DNA of 64,000 nucleotides from Marinobacter pelagius (GCF_003315345.1 NZ_QNRO01000002.1:248001-312000), one strand, 5' to 3'; counted from the first letter of the stretch, positions 28,427 to 36,205 are shown. Notes: generated from the sequence alone by a model not told the origin. Numbers and translations: made by a program.

Positions 28427-28524
28427 GGGGTCAGATGAAGGCTTTCATCAGACCCCGGCCTGGCCCCGGAGTGGGCGCGATTTCCGAGGTGTGCGGGGTC
28501 TGAAGAACGCCTTCATCTGACCCC
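28427..28524. repeat. Inverted doublet of family-1 repeats between marR and lon
   Basis: Copy 28427-28456 ends CATCAGACCCC (A-A mismatch, minus polarity). Copy 28495-28524 begins GGGGTCTGAAG (T-T mismatch, plus polarity). Inner arms pair with each other and outer arms with each other, so the doublet can fold into one long hairpin. It lies between convergent genes. Confidence 0.88.
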
Positions 28525-28556
28525 ACTTTCACCTGTCCCAGGCCCCGGCTTCTCCG

Positions 28557-31007
28557 TCAATGCACCGAAGACCCCTTCCGCGGCTTGTTCCCAAAACAAA
28601 CCTGAAACACATCGTTATAGTGCCGCGCAAAGTTCACCGTGAGTCCCTCCTTGAGATACTCCGGCAGCTCTTCGTAATCTCCCCGGTTCGCCTCCGGCAG
28701 AACCAGGTTGCTGATCTTCTGCCGCCGCGCCGCGATGACCTTCTCCCGGATGCCACCCACAGGCAGCACCTGACCGGTCAGAGTCAGCTCCCCGGTCATG
28801 GCCACATTCTGCTGGGGCGCTTCCTTCCGGGCGATGGACAATAGCGCGGTGGCCATGGTGACACCGGCGCTGGGGCCGTCCTTTGGTGTCGCGCCCTCCG
28901 GCACGTGCAGGTGCACAAAGGACTTGTCGAAGAAGGTGGGGTCGCCCTTGTACCGTTTCAGGTTCGATGACACGTAACTGTAGGCGATCTCCGCCGACTC
29001 CCGCATGACATCGCCCAGCTGACCGGTCAGCTTGAAGCCGCGCTGGCTGCTGTGGATGCGGGAAGCCTCGATGCTCAGGGTAGCGCCACCCATGGCGGTC
29101 CAGGCCAGGCCGGTGACAACCCCGGTACCTTTCAGTGCCTTTTCCTTGCGGAAGGCGGGCTGCCCCAGGTACTCGGGCAGGTCCGCCACGCCTACTTTCA
29201 CCGGCTGGTCCGGATTATCCAGCAGCTTCACGATGCCCTTGCGGATGATCTTGTGCAGCAGTTTCTCCAGGTTCCGCACACCGGCTTCCCGGGCATAGCC
29301 CTCGATCACCTGCCTGAGGGCAGCGTCGGTGACATTGAGCTGTTTCTTCAGCAACCCTGCCCGCTTGAGCAGCCGCGGCATCAGATGGTGCTTGGCGATA
29401 GCCAGCTTTTCCTCGGTGATGTAGCCGGACAGACGAATCACATCCATCCGGTCCAGCAGTGGCCGGGGAATGGTATCCAGCTGGTTGGCGGTGCAGATGA
29501 ACAGCACCTTGGACAGGTCCATGCGGACATCCAGGTAATGATCGAGGAACTCACGGTTTTGTTCGGGATCCAGAGTTTCCAGCAAGGCAGAGGCCGGGTC
29601 CCCCTGGTAGGACGCACCGATCTTGTCGATCTCGTCCAGCATGATCACCGGGTTGGCGACCTTCGAATCCTTCAGGGCCTGCACAAACTTACCAGGCATT
29701 GCGCCGATGTAAGTGCGCCGGTGGCCCTTGATTTCGGCCTCGTCACGCATGCCGCCAACGCTGAACCGGTAAAACTGGCGGCCAAGAGCATCGGCAACCG
29801 AATGCCCGATGGACGTCTTGCCCACGCCAGGTGGGCCCACCAGTAGCAGGATCGAGCCACTGACTTCGCCCTTGAAGGTGCCCTCGGCCAGGAATTCGAC
29901 GATGCGGTCCTTGACGTCATCGAGGCCGTCATGGTCCCGGTCCAGGATGCGCCGGGCCTCGGCCAGATCGAAATGGTCCTCGGAATACTGGCCCCAGGGC
30001 ACCTGGGTGAGCCAGTCCAGGTAATTTCGGGTTACGCCGTATTCCGGTGAGCCCTGTTCCAGCACCTGCAGTTTCTGCAGCTCGTCCCGGAAGCGTTCCT
30101 CTACCGGCTCTGGTGGATCCAGCTTCGCCATGCGATCTTCGAAGCGCTCCGCGTCGGCGGTCTTGTCGTCCTTGGCCATGCCCAGCTCGCGCTGGATGAC
30201 CTTCAGTTGCTCGCGCAGGAAGAATTCGCGCTGGTGTTTCTGGACCTTCTCGTTGACTTCTTCGCTGATCTCTGACTGCAGTCTTGCTACTTCCTGTTCC
30301 TTGCGCATCAGCAGCAGGACTTTTTCCATGCGCCGAAGTAGTGGCACGGTGTCCAGCACGTCCTGGAGCTCGGGACCGGGCGCGCTGGTCATGGAGGCCC
30401 CAAAATCAGCCAGGGGTGAACTGTCGTCCGGCCCGAAACGGGACAGGTATTGCTTCACTTCCTCGCCATAGAGCGGGTTGGTACGCAGCAGCTCCTTGAT
30501 GGCGCTGATGATGGCCAGGGTATAGGCCTTCAGCTCGTCGGCGTCTTCCTCCGGCTCGCTCGGATACTCCACCTCCACCAGGTAAGGCGGTTTGCGCCGC
30601 AACCATTGAACGATGCGGAACCGCTGCAGGCCCTGGGCAATAAACTGGACCTTGCCGCTTTCCTTCTGGGCATGGTGCACACGCACGGCACAACCGATGG
30701 TTTCCAGTTGCTCGCTGGCGGGAATGCCCTGTTCGGCGTCGTGTTCCTCCACATAGCAGATGCCGAGCACGCGATGATCGGTCTCGCCCACGCGCTTGAG
30801 GGTTTCATGCCAGGGATCCTGGTTGACCACCACCGGCTGAACCTGGGCCGGGAAGAACGGCCGATTGGAAACCGGCAGCACATACATGCGCCGGGGCATG
30901 ATCTGCTGGGGCAGGGCAAGGCTCTTGCTGTGCTCGTCCTTGCCGATGTACTCGGTCACGTCTTCTTCGAATTCCTCAAGGCTGTCATTGCGGTTGTCGT
31001 CATTCAT
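28557..31007 (-). CDS. ATP-dependent protease, Lon family (second, large Lon type)
   Basis: This 816-residue protein has an N-terminal Lon domain (MYVLPVSNRPFFPAQVQPVVV, LQRFRIVQW), the coiled region HQREFFLREQLKVIQRELG, an AAA+ module with Walker A GPPGVGKTS and Walker B VIMLDEIDKIG, and a C-terminal protease domain. The Ser-Lys dyad is PKDGPSAG (Ser near 713) with Lys in GGIREKVIAA. Features such as the acidic N-terminus suggest the Lon2/AsrA type of Pseudomonas rather than housekeeping Lon; this is an inference from recall. The ATG at 31007 has GAGGGA 12 bases upstream; 31037 is an alternative. It is divergent from cnoX. Confidence 0.88.
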   Translation of the reverse strand: MNDDNRNDSLEEFEEDVTEYIGKDEHSKSLALPQQIMPRRMYVLPVSNRPFFPAQVQPVVVNQDPWHETLKRVGETDHRVLGICYVEEHDAEQGIPASEQLETIGCAVRVHHAQKESGKVQFIAQGLQRFRIVQWLRRKPPYLVEVEYPSEPEEDADELKAYTLAIISAIKELLRTNPLYGEEVKQYLSRFGPDDSSPLADFGASMTSAPGPELQDVLDTVPLLRRMEKVLLLMRKEQEVARLQSEISEEVNEKVQKHQREFFLREQLKVIQRELGMAKDDKTADAERFEDRMAKLDPPEPVEERFRDELQKLQVLEQGSPEYGVTRNYLDWLTQVPWGQYSEDHFDLAEARRILDRDHDGLDDVKDRIVEFLAEGTFKGEVSGSILLLVGPPGVGKTSIGHSVADALGRQFYRFSVGGMRDEAEIKGHRRTYIGAMPGKFVQALKDSKVANPVIMLDEIDKIGASYQGDPASALLETLDPEQNREFLDHYLDVRMDLSKVLFICTANQLDTIPRPLLDRMDVIRLSGYITEEKLAIAKHHLMPRLLKRAGLLKKQLNVTDAALRQVIEGYAREAGVRNLEKLLHKIIRKGIVKLLDNPDQPVKVGVADLPEYLGQPAFRKEKALKGTGVVTGLAWTAMGGATLSIEASRIHSSQRGFKLTGQLGDVMRESAEIAYSYVSSNLKRYKGDPTFFDKSFVHLHVPEGATPKDGPSAGVTMATALLSIARKEAPQQNVAMTGELTLTGQVLPVGGIREKVIAARRQKISNLVLPEANRGDYEELPEYLKEGLTVNFARHYNDVFQVCFGNKPRKGSSVH

Positions 31008-31083
31008 GCCGTCGTTGCATCCCTCAAAGGTTGTCATCGCACGGGCGATAGTGAACAGTGGCCCGCGATCAGGTCTACTTGCG

Positions 31084-31112
31084 TATGTAGCGGCAGTTAC
31101 GGCTATTTCAAG
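31084..31112 (-). promoter_or_regulatory. Candidate promoter of the lon-family gene
   Basis: On the minus strand TTGAAA, a 16-base spacer and TACATA fit sigma-70. The same -35 region reads CTTGAAA, the heat-shock sigma-32 -35 box, with a poorer -10 (CTACATAC). The true sigma factor cannot be decided from sequence. Confidence 0.4.
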
Positions 31113-31156
31113 GATTTGGCTTGGCGGCAGTCCATAGAATCGTAGGTGGTCGGGAG

Positions 31157-31184
31157 CTTGATTTTCCCGCTGTCGGCCCCATGA
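31157..31184 (+). promoter_or_regulatory. Candidate heat-shock (sigma-32) promoter of cnoX
   Basis: CTTGATT, a 13-base spacer and CCCCATGA match the sigma-32 pattern CTTGAAA-N13/14-CCCCATNT closely. It ends about 45 bases before the cnoX ATG. The divergent gene encodes a Lon-family protease, a class often under heat-shock control. Confidence 0.6.
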
Positions 31185-31228
31185 TCGAAGCAGATTCTTA
31201 TATTCATTCAACGGTTTCAGGTGCCCAG

Positions 31229-32092
31229 ATGAGCAACTCGCCCCACGTTTTCGACGCCACCATGGAGAATTTTCAGCAGGAGGTGATGGATGCCTCTGCC
31301 AACACGCCCATTCTGATCGATGTCTGGGCCGAGTGGTGCGCTCCGTGCAAGCAGCTGATGCCGATCCTCGAGAAGCTGGCCAACGAGTATGAAGGTGGCT
31401 TCAGACTCGCCAAGGTCAACGCCGACGAACAGCAGGAGCTGACCGCAAGCCTGGGCGTGCGCAGCCTGCCGACGGTAATCCTGGTGAAGGATGGCCAGGC
31501 CGTGGACGGCTTTAACGCCGCCCAGCCCGAAAGCGAAATCCGCAAGGTGCTGGACAAGCACGTGGAGGCACCGAAGGAAGATCCCTACGACGCCGCCCAC
31601 CGCCTCTGGGAAAACGGCGACGTCGACGGAGCGCTGGAGATTCTCACCGAGCTGAACCGGCAGGACCCCGAGAATATGAAGGTCCTCATCGACCTTGCGC
31701 AACTGAAAGCGGAAACCGGAGATCTTGAAACCGCCGAGCAGGTCCTGGAAAGCCTGCCGCCGGAAGAGAAGTTGCAGCACCAGGCCAAACAGCTGGCCGC
31801 GCGCATCAAATTCATGAAGCAGGCCGGCGAACTGCCCCCGGTTGCTGAACTCCAGAAAAAACTGGAAGCAGACCCGAAAAACGCCGAAGCCCTGCACCAG
31901 CTGGCCTTGCAGCACGTGCTCAAAGACGAAAACGCCGAAGCCATGGACCTGCTGATCCGCCTGATGCAGGCCGACAGCACCTATAAAGATGGTATCGCCA
32001 AGACCACCCTGATCGAGCTGTTCGACAAACTCGGCAACAACAATCCGGACGTACGCACCTATCGTAGAAAGCTCTATACCCTGATGCATTGA
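31229..32092 (+). CDS. cnoX: Thioredoxin-TPR co-chaperone CnoX (YbbN)
   Basis: This 287-residue cytoplasmic protein (284 in E. coli) joins a thioredoxin domain (1-110) to a helical TPR-like region. In E. coli CnoX holds oxidatively damaged proteins and passes them to GroEL and DnaK. Here the active site is WCAPCK (Cys37, Cys40), a full CxxC, whereas E. coli has SxxC, so redox activity is plausible. C-terminal repeats include ALEILTELNRQDPENMKVLIDLAQL and NAEALHQLALQHVLK (each read in parts). The start MSNSPHVFD at 31229 is chosen; the frame from 31121 runs through the promoter. Confidence 0.92.
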   Translation: MSNSPHVFDATMENFQQEVMDASANTPILIDVWAEWCAPCKQLMPILEKLANEYEGGFRLAKVNADEQQELTASLGVRSLPTVILVKDGQAVDGFNAAQPESEIRKVLDKHVEAPKEDPYDAAHRLWENGDVDGALEILTELNRQDPENMKVLIDLAQLKAETGDLETAEQVLESLPPEEKLQHQAKQLAARIKFMKQAGELPPVAELQKKLEADPKNAEALHQLALQHVLKDENAEAMDLLIRLMQADSTYKDGIAKTTLIELFDKLGNNNPDVRTYRRKLYTLMH

Positions 32093-32124
32093 CGACGAGA
32101 CCAAGCGGGGTCGAGTCAAACTCT

Positions 32125-32154
32125 GGGGTCTGATGAAAACCTTCATCTGACCCC
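32125..32154. repeat. Family-1 repeat, single copy before the HNH gene
   Basis: GGGGTCTGATGAA and TTCATCTGACCCC with centre AACC; a T-T mismatch gives plus polarity. It lies 32 bases after cnoX and 23 before the HNH gene. Confidence 0.85.
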
Positions 32155-32177
32155 ATGTTCAATCCAGACCCCAAGCC

Positions 32178-32498
32178 ATGCTAAAACTCCCACCCCAACC
32201 CGACCACTGCGAACTCTGCCACCGCCCCGTCCCCAAACTCACCCGCCACCACCTCATCCCCAAACACCTGCATCGCAAAAAGCGCTTCCAGAAACTGTTC
32301 AGCAAGGAAGAGTTGATCACCCGGACCCTGTGGGTGTGCCGGCCGTGTCATAGCGCCATTCACCGGGCATGCTCCGAGTATGAACTCGGGTTGCACTACA
32401 ACACCCGGGACAAGCTGATGGAGCTGGAGGAGTTGCGAGTCTTCGTGGACTGGATCCGGGAGAAGCCAGCGGGGTTTGTGCCGAAGCGGGGGAGGTGA
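32178..32498 (+). CDS. Small HNH-type zinc-finger nuclease-like protein
   Basis: This 106-residue protein has CELCHRPVP and CRPCHSAIH (two CxxC pairs) flanking TRHHLIPKHLH, the treble-clef HNH layout with an HH core and a final His in SAIH. Such small proteins are annotated as HNH endonucleases; substrate and role are unknown. There is no clear ribosome site before the ATG at 32178. Family-1 palindromes lie on both sides (32125-32154 and 32514-32543). Confidence 0.75.
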   Translation: MLKLPPQPDHCELCHRPVPKLTRHHLIPKHLHRKKRFQKLFSKEELITRTLWVCRPCHSAIHRACSEYELGLHYNTRDKLMELEELRVFVDWIREKPAGFVPKRGR

Positions 32499-32513
32499 GG
32501 GATTGGGAATGTC

Positions 32514-32543
32514 GGGGTCAGATGAAAGCTTTCATCTGACCCC
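32514..32543 (+). repeat. Family-1 repeat acting as a terminator after the HNH gene
   Basis: The two 15-base arms are perfectly complementary (GGGGTCAGATGAAAG and its reverse complement). TTTTTTG follows directly, so it is a good Rho-independent terminator for the HNH gene. Confidence 0.88.
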
Positions 32544-32583
32544 TTTTTTGCTGGTTACGGCTAATTAAAGCCAGCGTATCAAC

Positions 32584-34038
32584 TCAGTTGACTTTGACTC
32601 GAACTGAGCGGCTATCCAGCCCTTTGCTCCTGTTGATGATATTTGTGCCTCGCTTATGAGAGAGTTTGATGGTTTCGCCCTCGTCAGAGTACGTCCCGTT
32701 TAGCTCCTGATAAGTGCACGTAGGGCCGCAAAATTCAGCAGGCAACCCCGGATCGTCATATGAAAGGGTTTCGTTGATGTTCTGGATCGTACAGGTGCCA
32801 TTCTGAACGTAGAACTCCTCGCCTATTACAGAAATTCCAGTATCAGAGTACGTGATAGTGCGACTGACTGAGAGATCCGGGCAGGTTGACCTTTGGGAGG
32901 TGACTTCCCACGTGCCACGCATGTCCTTGGTATATTCGGCCGCTTCTTTTTTCAGAAAAGTGGTTTCAAATACGCCCCAAACTTCTGTGTTACTTTGTTG
33001 GGTTGAAGTGTTAGTGCTTCGATTCATATCCGTTTTGATCCGACGCATAGTGTCAGAACCAATGCTGTGCGAAAGCTCAACAACAGAGTAGTTGTATTCG
33101 TTTATGGTTTCATCGTTTCCATTTGTCCAGGAGCTGGTGGACTCGTCCCACGCTGGAATAACTTTGTTTAATTGGTCAAGAGTGCAAATGCCACCGGTGC
33201 ACCCCATGCCGGGATCGGAAAGAGCGTCGCTTTCATAGGCACCTGTATGGTTAAGCTGTGTAATGCCGCAGTCTACCGGTGTAACGCTGGTATCCGGGTT
33301 AAGCTCATCACCGGTTACTGACAAACCATCAGTTGTATAGGTCCAGGTGGCTGTCCCTTCACACAGGATTTTCCCGCCTTGCTTGTACACTGTGGTTGCA
33401 ATCCACTCGCCCCGAATATCGACTTCGTTGTTAGCCAGCGAGCTCAGAGTTGTCTCGAAATGTGTGTTAGCCGCCTCGGCGGTAACCAAAGCGTCTTTGC
33501 CTGCCTCTGAAACAAGGTTTTGCACACTTGTTTGCGCTTCGAATTGATCAGCGGGCAAATCGAAGTTGACTTCGGTACCGGTGGTTTCCGCAAGCACAGT
33601 GACATTGTCGGATATAACGATCCCGTCCGAGGGATCTCCGTTCTCATCCAGAGTCTGGAGGAAGCGCAGGATGTTCATGCTTTTGTCGGCGTTTTGGGCT
33701 TCGCCAACGACATCCAGCGGTGTCAGGACCGGCCCCGCTATGGACTGGCCAATCAGTGTGTTGCCGACGAGAAAGAAAATTTCGTCTCCATCTTTATATT
33801 CGAACTCACCTTCAGCCGTCGTGACTCCGGACCCTGACGAGGTAAAGTAACGCAGGCCTTGTACGGGGCTATCAACAAACTGGCCTACGGATTTCGTATC
33901 AGTCGTAGATGAGGGCTGTTCAGCCTGTGTGGAAGTTCCGTCCGAGGAGCTGCTGGAAGATCCGCCTCCACAAGCAACCAACCCTGAAGTTAATCCGGCA
34001 GCAATCAGCGCACGCAGCAAAGTATTTTTCTTGAACAT
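32584..34038 (-). CDS. Lipoprotein of unknown function with a duplicated C-terminal domain
   Basis: From ATG 34038 (GGAA seven bases upstream) the protein has 484 residues. The signal ends in LVACGGGSSSSSS, a lipobox with Cys followed by a Ser-rich linker. A middle region (about 55-190) contains GQFVDSPVQGLRYFTSSGS and LTPLDVVGEAQ, a pattern seen in surface lipoproteins of marine bacteria. Two C-terminal units of about 90-100 residues are related: DIRGEWIATT...TYTTDGLSVTGDE...DPGMGCTGGICT and DMRGTWEVTS...TYSDTGISVIGEE...DPGLPAEFCGPTCT. Several cysteines could form disulfides. The base composition is visibly more AT-rich than its neighbours, hinting at transfer. Confidence 0.75.
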   Translation of the reverse strand: MFKKNTLLRALIAAGLTSGLVACGGGSSSSSSDGTSTQAEQPSSTTDTKSVGQFVDSPVQGLRYFTSSGSGVTTAEGEFEYKDGDEIFFLVGNTLIGQSIAGPVLTPLDVVGEAQNADKSMNILRFLQTLDENGDPSDGIVISDNVTVLAETTGTEVNFDLPADQFEAQTSVQNLVSEAGKDALVTAEAANTHFETTLSSLANNEVDIRGEWIATTVYKQGGKILCEGTATWTYTTDGLSVTGDELNPDTSVTPVDCGITQLNHTGAYESDALSDPGMGCTGGICTLDQLNKVIPAWDESTSSWTNGNDETINEYNYSVVELSHSIGSDTMRRIKTDMNRSTNTSTQQSNTEVWGVFETTFLKKEAAEYTKDMRGTWEVTSQRSTCPDLSVSRTITYSDTGISVIGEEFYVQNGTCTIQNINETLSYDDPGLPAEFCGPTCTYQELNGTYSDEGETIKLSHKRGTNIINRSKGLDSRSVRVKVN

Positions 34039-34237
34039 CACTGTTTCCGTTGTCATTAGTAAGAGAATGGCAGCATTGCCTGGAATGCCACCTACTGCAG
34101 AGGGAGTGTCAGGCAGGGAGGAGTCCGGTGATTGGTGGGTCTTCCCTGATCAACACGCCCGAAGCCCGGTGTTCTATTAAGGGCTATAAGAAAGTAGGTT
34201 TTTCTCGTTACAGGCACAATTTGGGGTTTGCAAATGA

Positions 34238-34277
34238 TTGTTAAATATCAATTTTCATTTTGGTTGATATTTAACAA
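34238..34277. promoter_or_regulatory. AT-rich 14-bp perfect inverted repeat upstream of the lipoprotein gene
   Basis: TTGTTAAATATCAA (34238-34251) and TTGATATTTAACAA (34264-34277) are separated by 12 bases. It lies about 200 bases upstream of the lipoprotein gene in an AT-rich 400-base gap (34039-34441) that contains no gene and, besides this, only a family-1 repeat. It could be an operator or a foldback structure. Confidence 0.6.
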
Positions 34278-34341
34278 GTCAATAACCAAAAGAGGTATTT
34301 GGTCGATCTGGGACAGGGGTTTGGGGATCCGGAATGAAAAA

Positions 34342-34371
34342 GGGGTCAGATGAAGGCTTTCATCTGACCCC
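34342..34371. repeat. Family-1 repeat downstream of the KamA-family gene
   Basis: GGGGTCAGATGAAGG and CTTTCATCTGACCCC, well paired; 70 bases beyond the stop of the leftward radical SAM gene. Confidence 0.88.
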
Positions 34372-34441
34372 GACTTTGACCCCGGCTTCGGCGCCCGACA
34401 CCGAGTGGGGCTATCCCCATCTGGGGGCTGGCAACGAGTTC

Positions 34442-35806
34442 TTAGCCGTTGCCTTTCTTCATCTGCTCATACTCGTCCTCAAAGAAAAATTTCTCCTCTC
34501 CGAAGGCCGGTTCCAGCTCGTGCAGCCAGGTGGCCGTCTCGCTGTACTTGGCGAAGAACGGGCGTTGGACCCAGTCCGGGTTGCGGCCTTGGAGGAAACG
34601 CAGCACGAACACTTTCTCGCCCTTGATTTCAGTGATGCCCTGGATTTCCACCTTGCCGGGGCCGGCACTCATGGAGGGGCCACGGGCGGTGCGGGCCAGG
34701 CCGGAGACCTGCTTCATGGCCTCGCGGTAGATGTTGTAGGCCTCGGCCAGGGGTACCTCAAAGTAGTTCTTGGCGCCGGTGTCCCGCTCTACAAACATGT
34801 AGTAGGGGATGATGCCCAGTTTCACTTCCTTCTTCCACAGCTTGGCCCAGGCGTCGGCGTCGTCGTTCACGTGCTTGATGAGCGGGCCCTGGGCTCGGAT
34901 CTCGGCACCGGTGGCGCGGATGCGGCGGATGGCTTCTTCCGCGATCTCGGTGGTGATTTCCTGCCAGTGGTTGTAGTGGGCCATGATGGCCACGTGCTTG
35001 CCGGCATCGACCAGCCTGGCGAACAGCTCGATCAGCTCGTCGGCATCCTTGTCGGTCACGAACCGGTACGGCCAGAAGGTCAGGGCCTTGGTGCCGATGC
35101 GGATGGTCTGGATGTGGTCGAACTCCGGCTCCAGCAGAGGCTCCAGATACTGGACCAGGTTCTTGGTCTTCATCACCATGGGGTCGCCACCGGTGACCAG
35201 CAGGTCGGTCACTTCGGTGTGCTCTTTCAGATAGCCATGAAGCTTCTCGGCTTCGGTGCTGGCCATCTTCAGGTCTTTGTCACCGACAAACTGCGCCCAG
35301 CGGAAGCAGAAGGTACAGTAGGAATGGCAGGTCTGGCCCTGGGCCGGGAAGAACAGCACGGTCTCGCGATACTTGTGCTGGACGCCGTCGAGCACTTCAC
35401 CGTCCAGTTCCGGCATGTTCATTTCCATCTGGCCGGCCGGGTGCGGGTTCAGTTCGTCCCGGATTTCCTTGGCGGCGGCCTGGATTTCCTTCTTGTCAGC
35501 ACCTTCCCGATGCAGCGCTGCCATACGCTCGAAATGTTCGTCCTTCAACATCCCTTTTTGAGGGAAGACAAGTTGGTAGATCGGGTCGTTGGGTACATTG
35601 TCCCAGTTGATCAGTTCGTTGATCACGTACTCGTTGACCCGGAATGGCAGCACGCTGGCTACCACTTTCATTTCAAACAGGGTCTCTTCGGGGAGATTCT
35701 GGATGATGTCGATCTTGTCGAGCTGGCGGTCGGTGTAGACCTTGAAACGCCGTTCCTCGAACTCCGTAACGGGAATCCGGTTCGGAAAGGTGACGATGGA
35801 GTTCAT
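34442..35806 (-). CDS. KamA-family radical SAM protein (lysine 2,3-aminomutase-like)
   Basis: This 454-residue protein has the radical SAM cluster motif CHSYCTFC (Cys160, 164, 167), the following LLVTGGDPMVM, and a C-terminal SAGPGKVEIQG where Lys may bind PLP as in lysine 2,3-aminomutase. No other cysteines are seen near the C-terminus, so the zinc site of clostridial KamA appears absent. It is longer than EpmB (about 340). No ablB acetyltransferase is adjacent, so a beta-lysine osmolyte role is unproven. A FadR-type palindrome lies 33 bases upstream of its start. Confidence 0.8.
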   Translation of the reverse strand: MNSIVTFPNRIPVTEFEERRFKVYTDRQLDKIDIIQNLPEETLFEMKVVASVLPFRVNEYVINELINWDNVPNDPIYQLVFPQKGMLKDEHFERMAALHREGADKKEIQAAAKEIRDELNPHPAGQMEMNMPELDGEVLDGVQHKYRETVLFFPAQGQTCHSYCTFCFRWAQFVGDKDLKMASTEAEKLHGYLKEHTEVTDLLVTGGDPMVMKTKNLVQYLEPLLEPEFDHIQTIRIGTKALTFWPYRFVTDKDADELIELFARLVDAGKHVAIMAHYNHWQEITTEIAEEAIRRIRATGAEIRAQGPLIKHVNDDADAWAKLWKKEVKLGIIPYYMFVERDTGAKNYFEVPLAEAYNIYREAMKQVSGLARTARGPSMSAGPGKVEIQGITEIKGEKVFVLRFLQGRNPDWVQRPFFAKYSETATWLHELEPAFGEEKFFFEDEYEQMKKGNG

Positions 35807-35838
35807 AGATCGCCCTCTGTTGTTGCCAATGACTGAAA

Positions 35839-35857
35839 AAGTGGTCGGACCACTTTC
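35839..35857. promoter_or_regulatory. FadR/GntR-type operator upstream of the KamA-family gene
   Basis: AAAGTGGTCGGACCACTTT is a perfect 9-1-9 palindrome containing TGGTCGGACCA, the core of operators bound by FadR-subfamily GntR proteins. It lies 33 bases before the KamA-family ATG and more than 600 bases before aceE. Confidence 0.6.
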
Positions 35858-36154
35858 CCGCTGGTTAAAAATCGGGCAGGCAAGTATACATAAATCGGAA
35901 TTTATTTTCAGGTCTAATTAAAAAATGTCGCCACGAGAGGGTGGGGCGACCAAGCAGATCTCTTAAAAGTCTCTGAATTTAAAGTAAAAATGACTCGAAG
36001 GAGGAGCGGGGTGAGCTTTGGATCGTTTAGTAATGCTATGAATTTACGGTGTGTTCGGAAAACTACGACCTTGGTCTGATTCTGGTTGTGTGGTGGTCTG
36101 AAAAAGGTCATTCTTGCGTAAGTAACCGCAATGTAATGTTGTTCGAAGGGTCAT
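35858..36154. other. Non-coding, AT-rich stretch between the KamA-family gene and aceE
   Basis: No supported gene. A 65-codon minus-strand frame (35914-36111) has no ribosome site or recognisable domain. TATACATAAATC near 35884-35895 could be part of the leftward promoter. The remaining aceE upstream palindromes are listed separately. Confidence 0.5.
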
Positions 36155-36205
36155 ATGGGCCCATTTGATTGCGTTGCTCAATCAAAATGTAGTAAAAATA
36201 CTACA
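36155..36205 (+). promoter_or_regulatory. Cluster of three palindromes upstream of aceE
   Basis: ATGGGCCCAT (36155-36164), TTGATTG-N7-CAATCAA (36165-36185) and TGTAGTA-AAAA-TACTACA (36188-36205) follow one another almost without gaps, about 270-320 bases before the aceE ATG. They look like protein-binding sites for control of pyruvate dehydrogenase; the factors are unknown. Confidence 0.45.

Noticed and set aside
31121..31228. Longer start for cnoX
   Set aside because: The extra residues do not resemble a thioredoxin N-terminus and the stretch contains the sigma-32 promoter.
34334..35836. A 500-codon open frame antisense to the KamA-family gene
   Set aside because: The minus-strand protein has the radical SAM motif; the plus frame runs through a family-1 repeat and has no recognisable domain.
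35914..36111. A 65-codon minus-strand frame upstream of aceE
   Set aside because: No ribosome site, no domain, AT-rich non-coding context.
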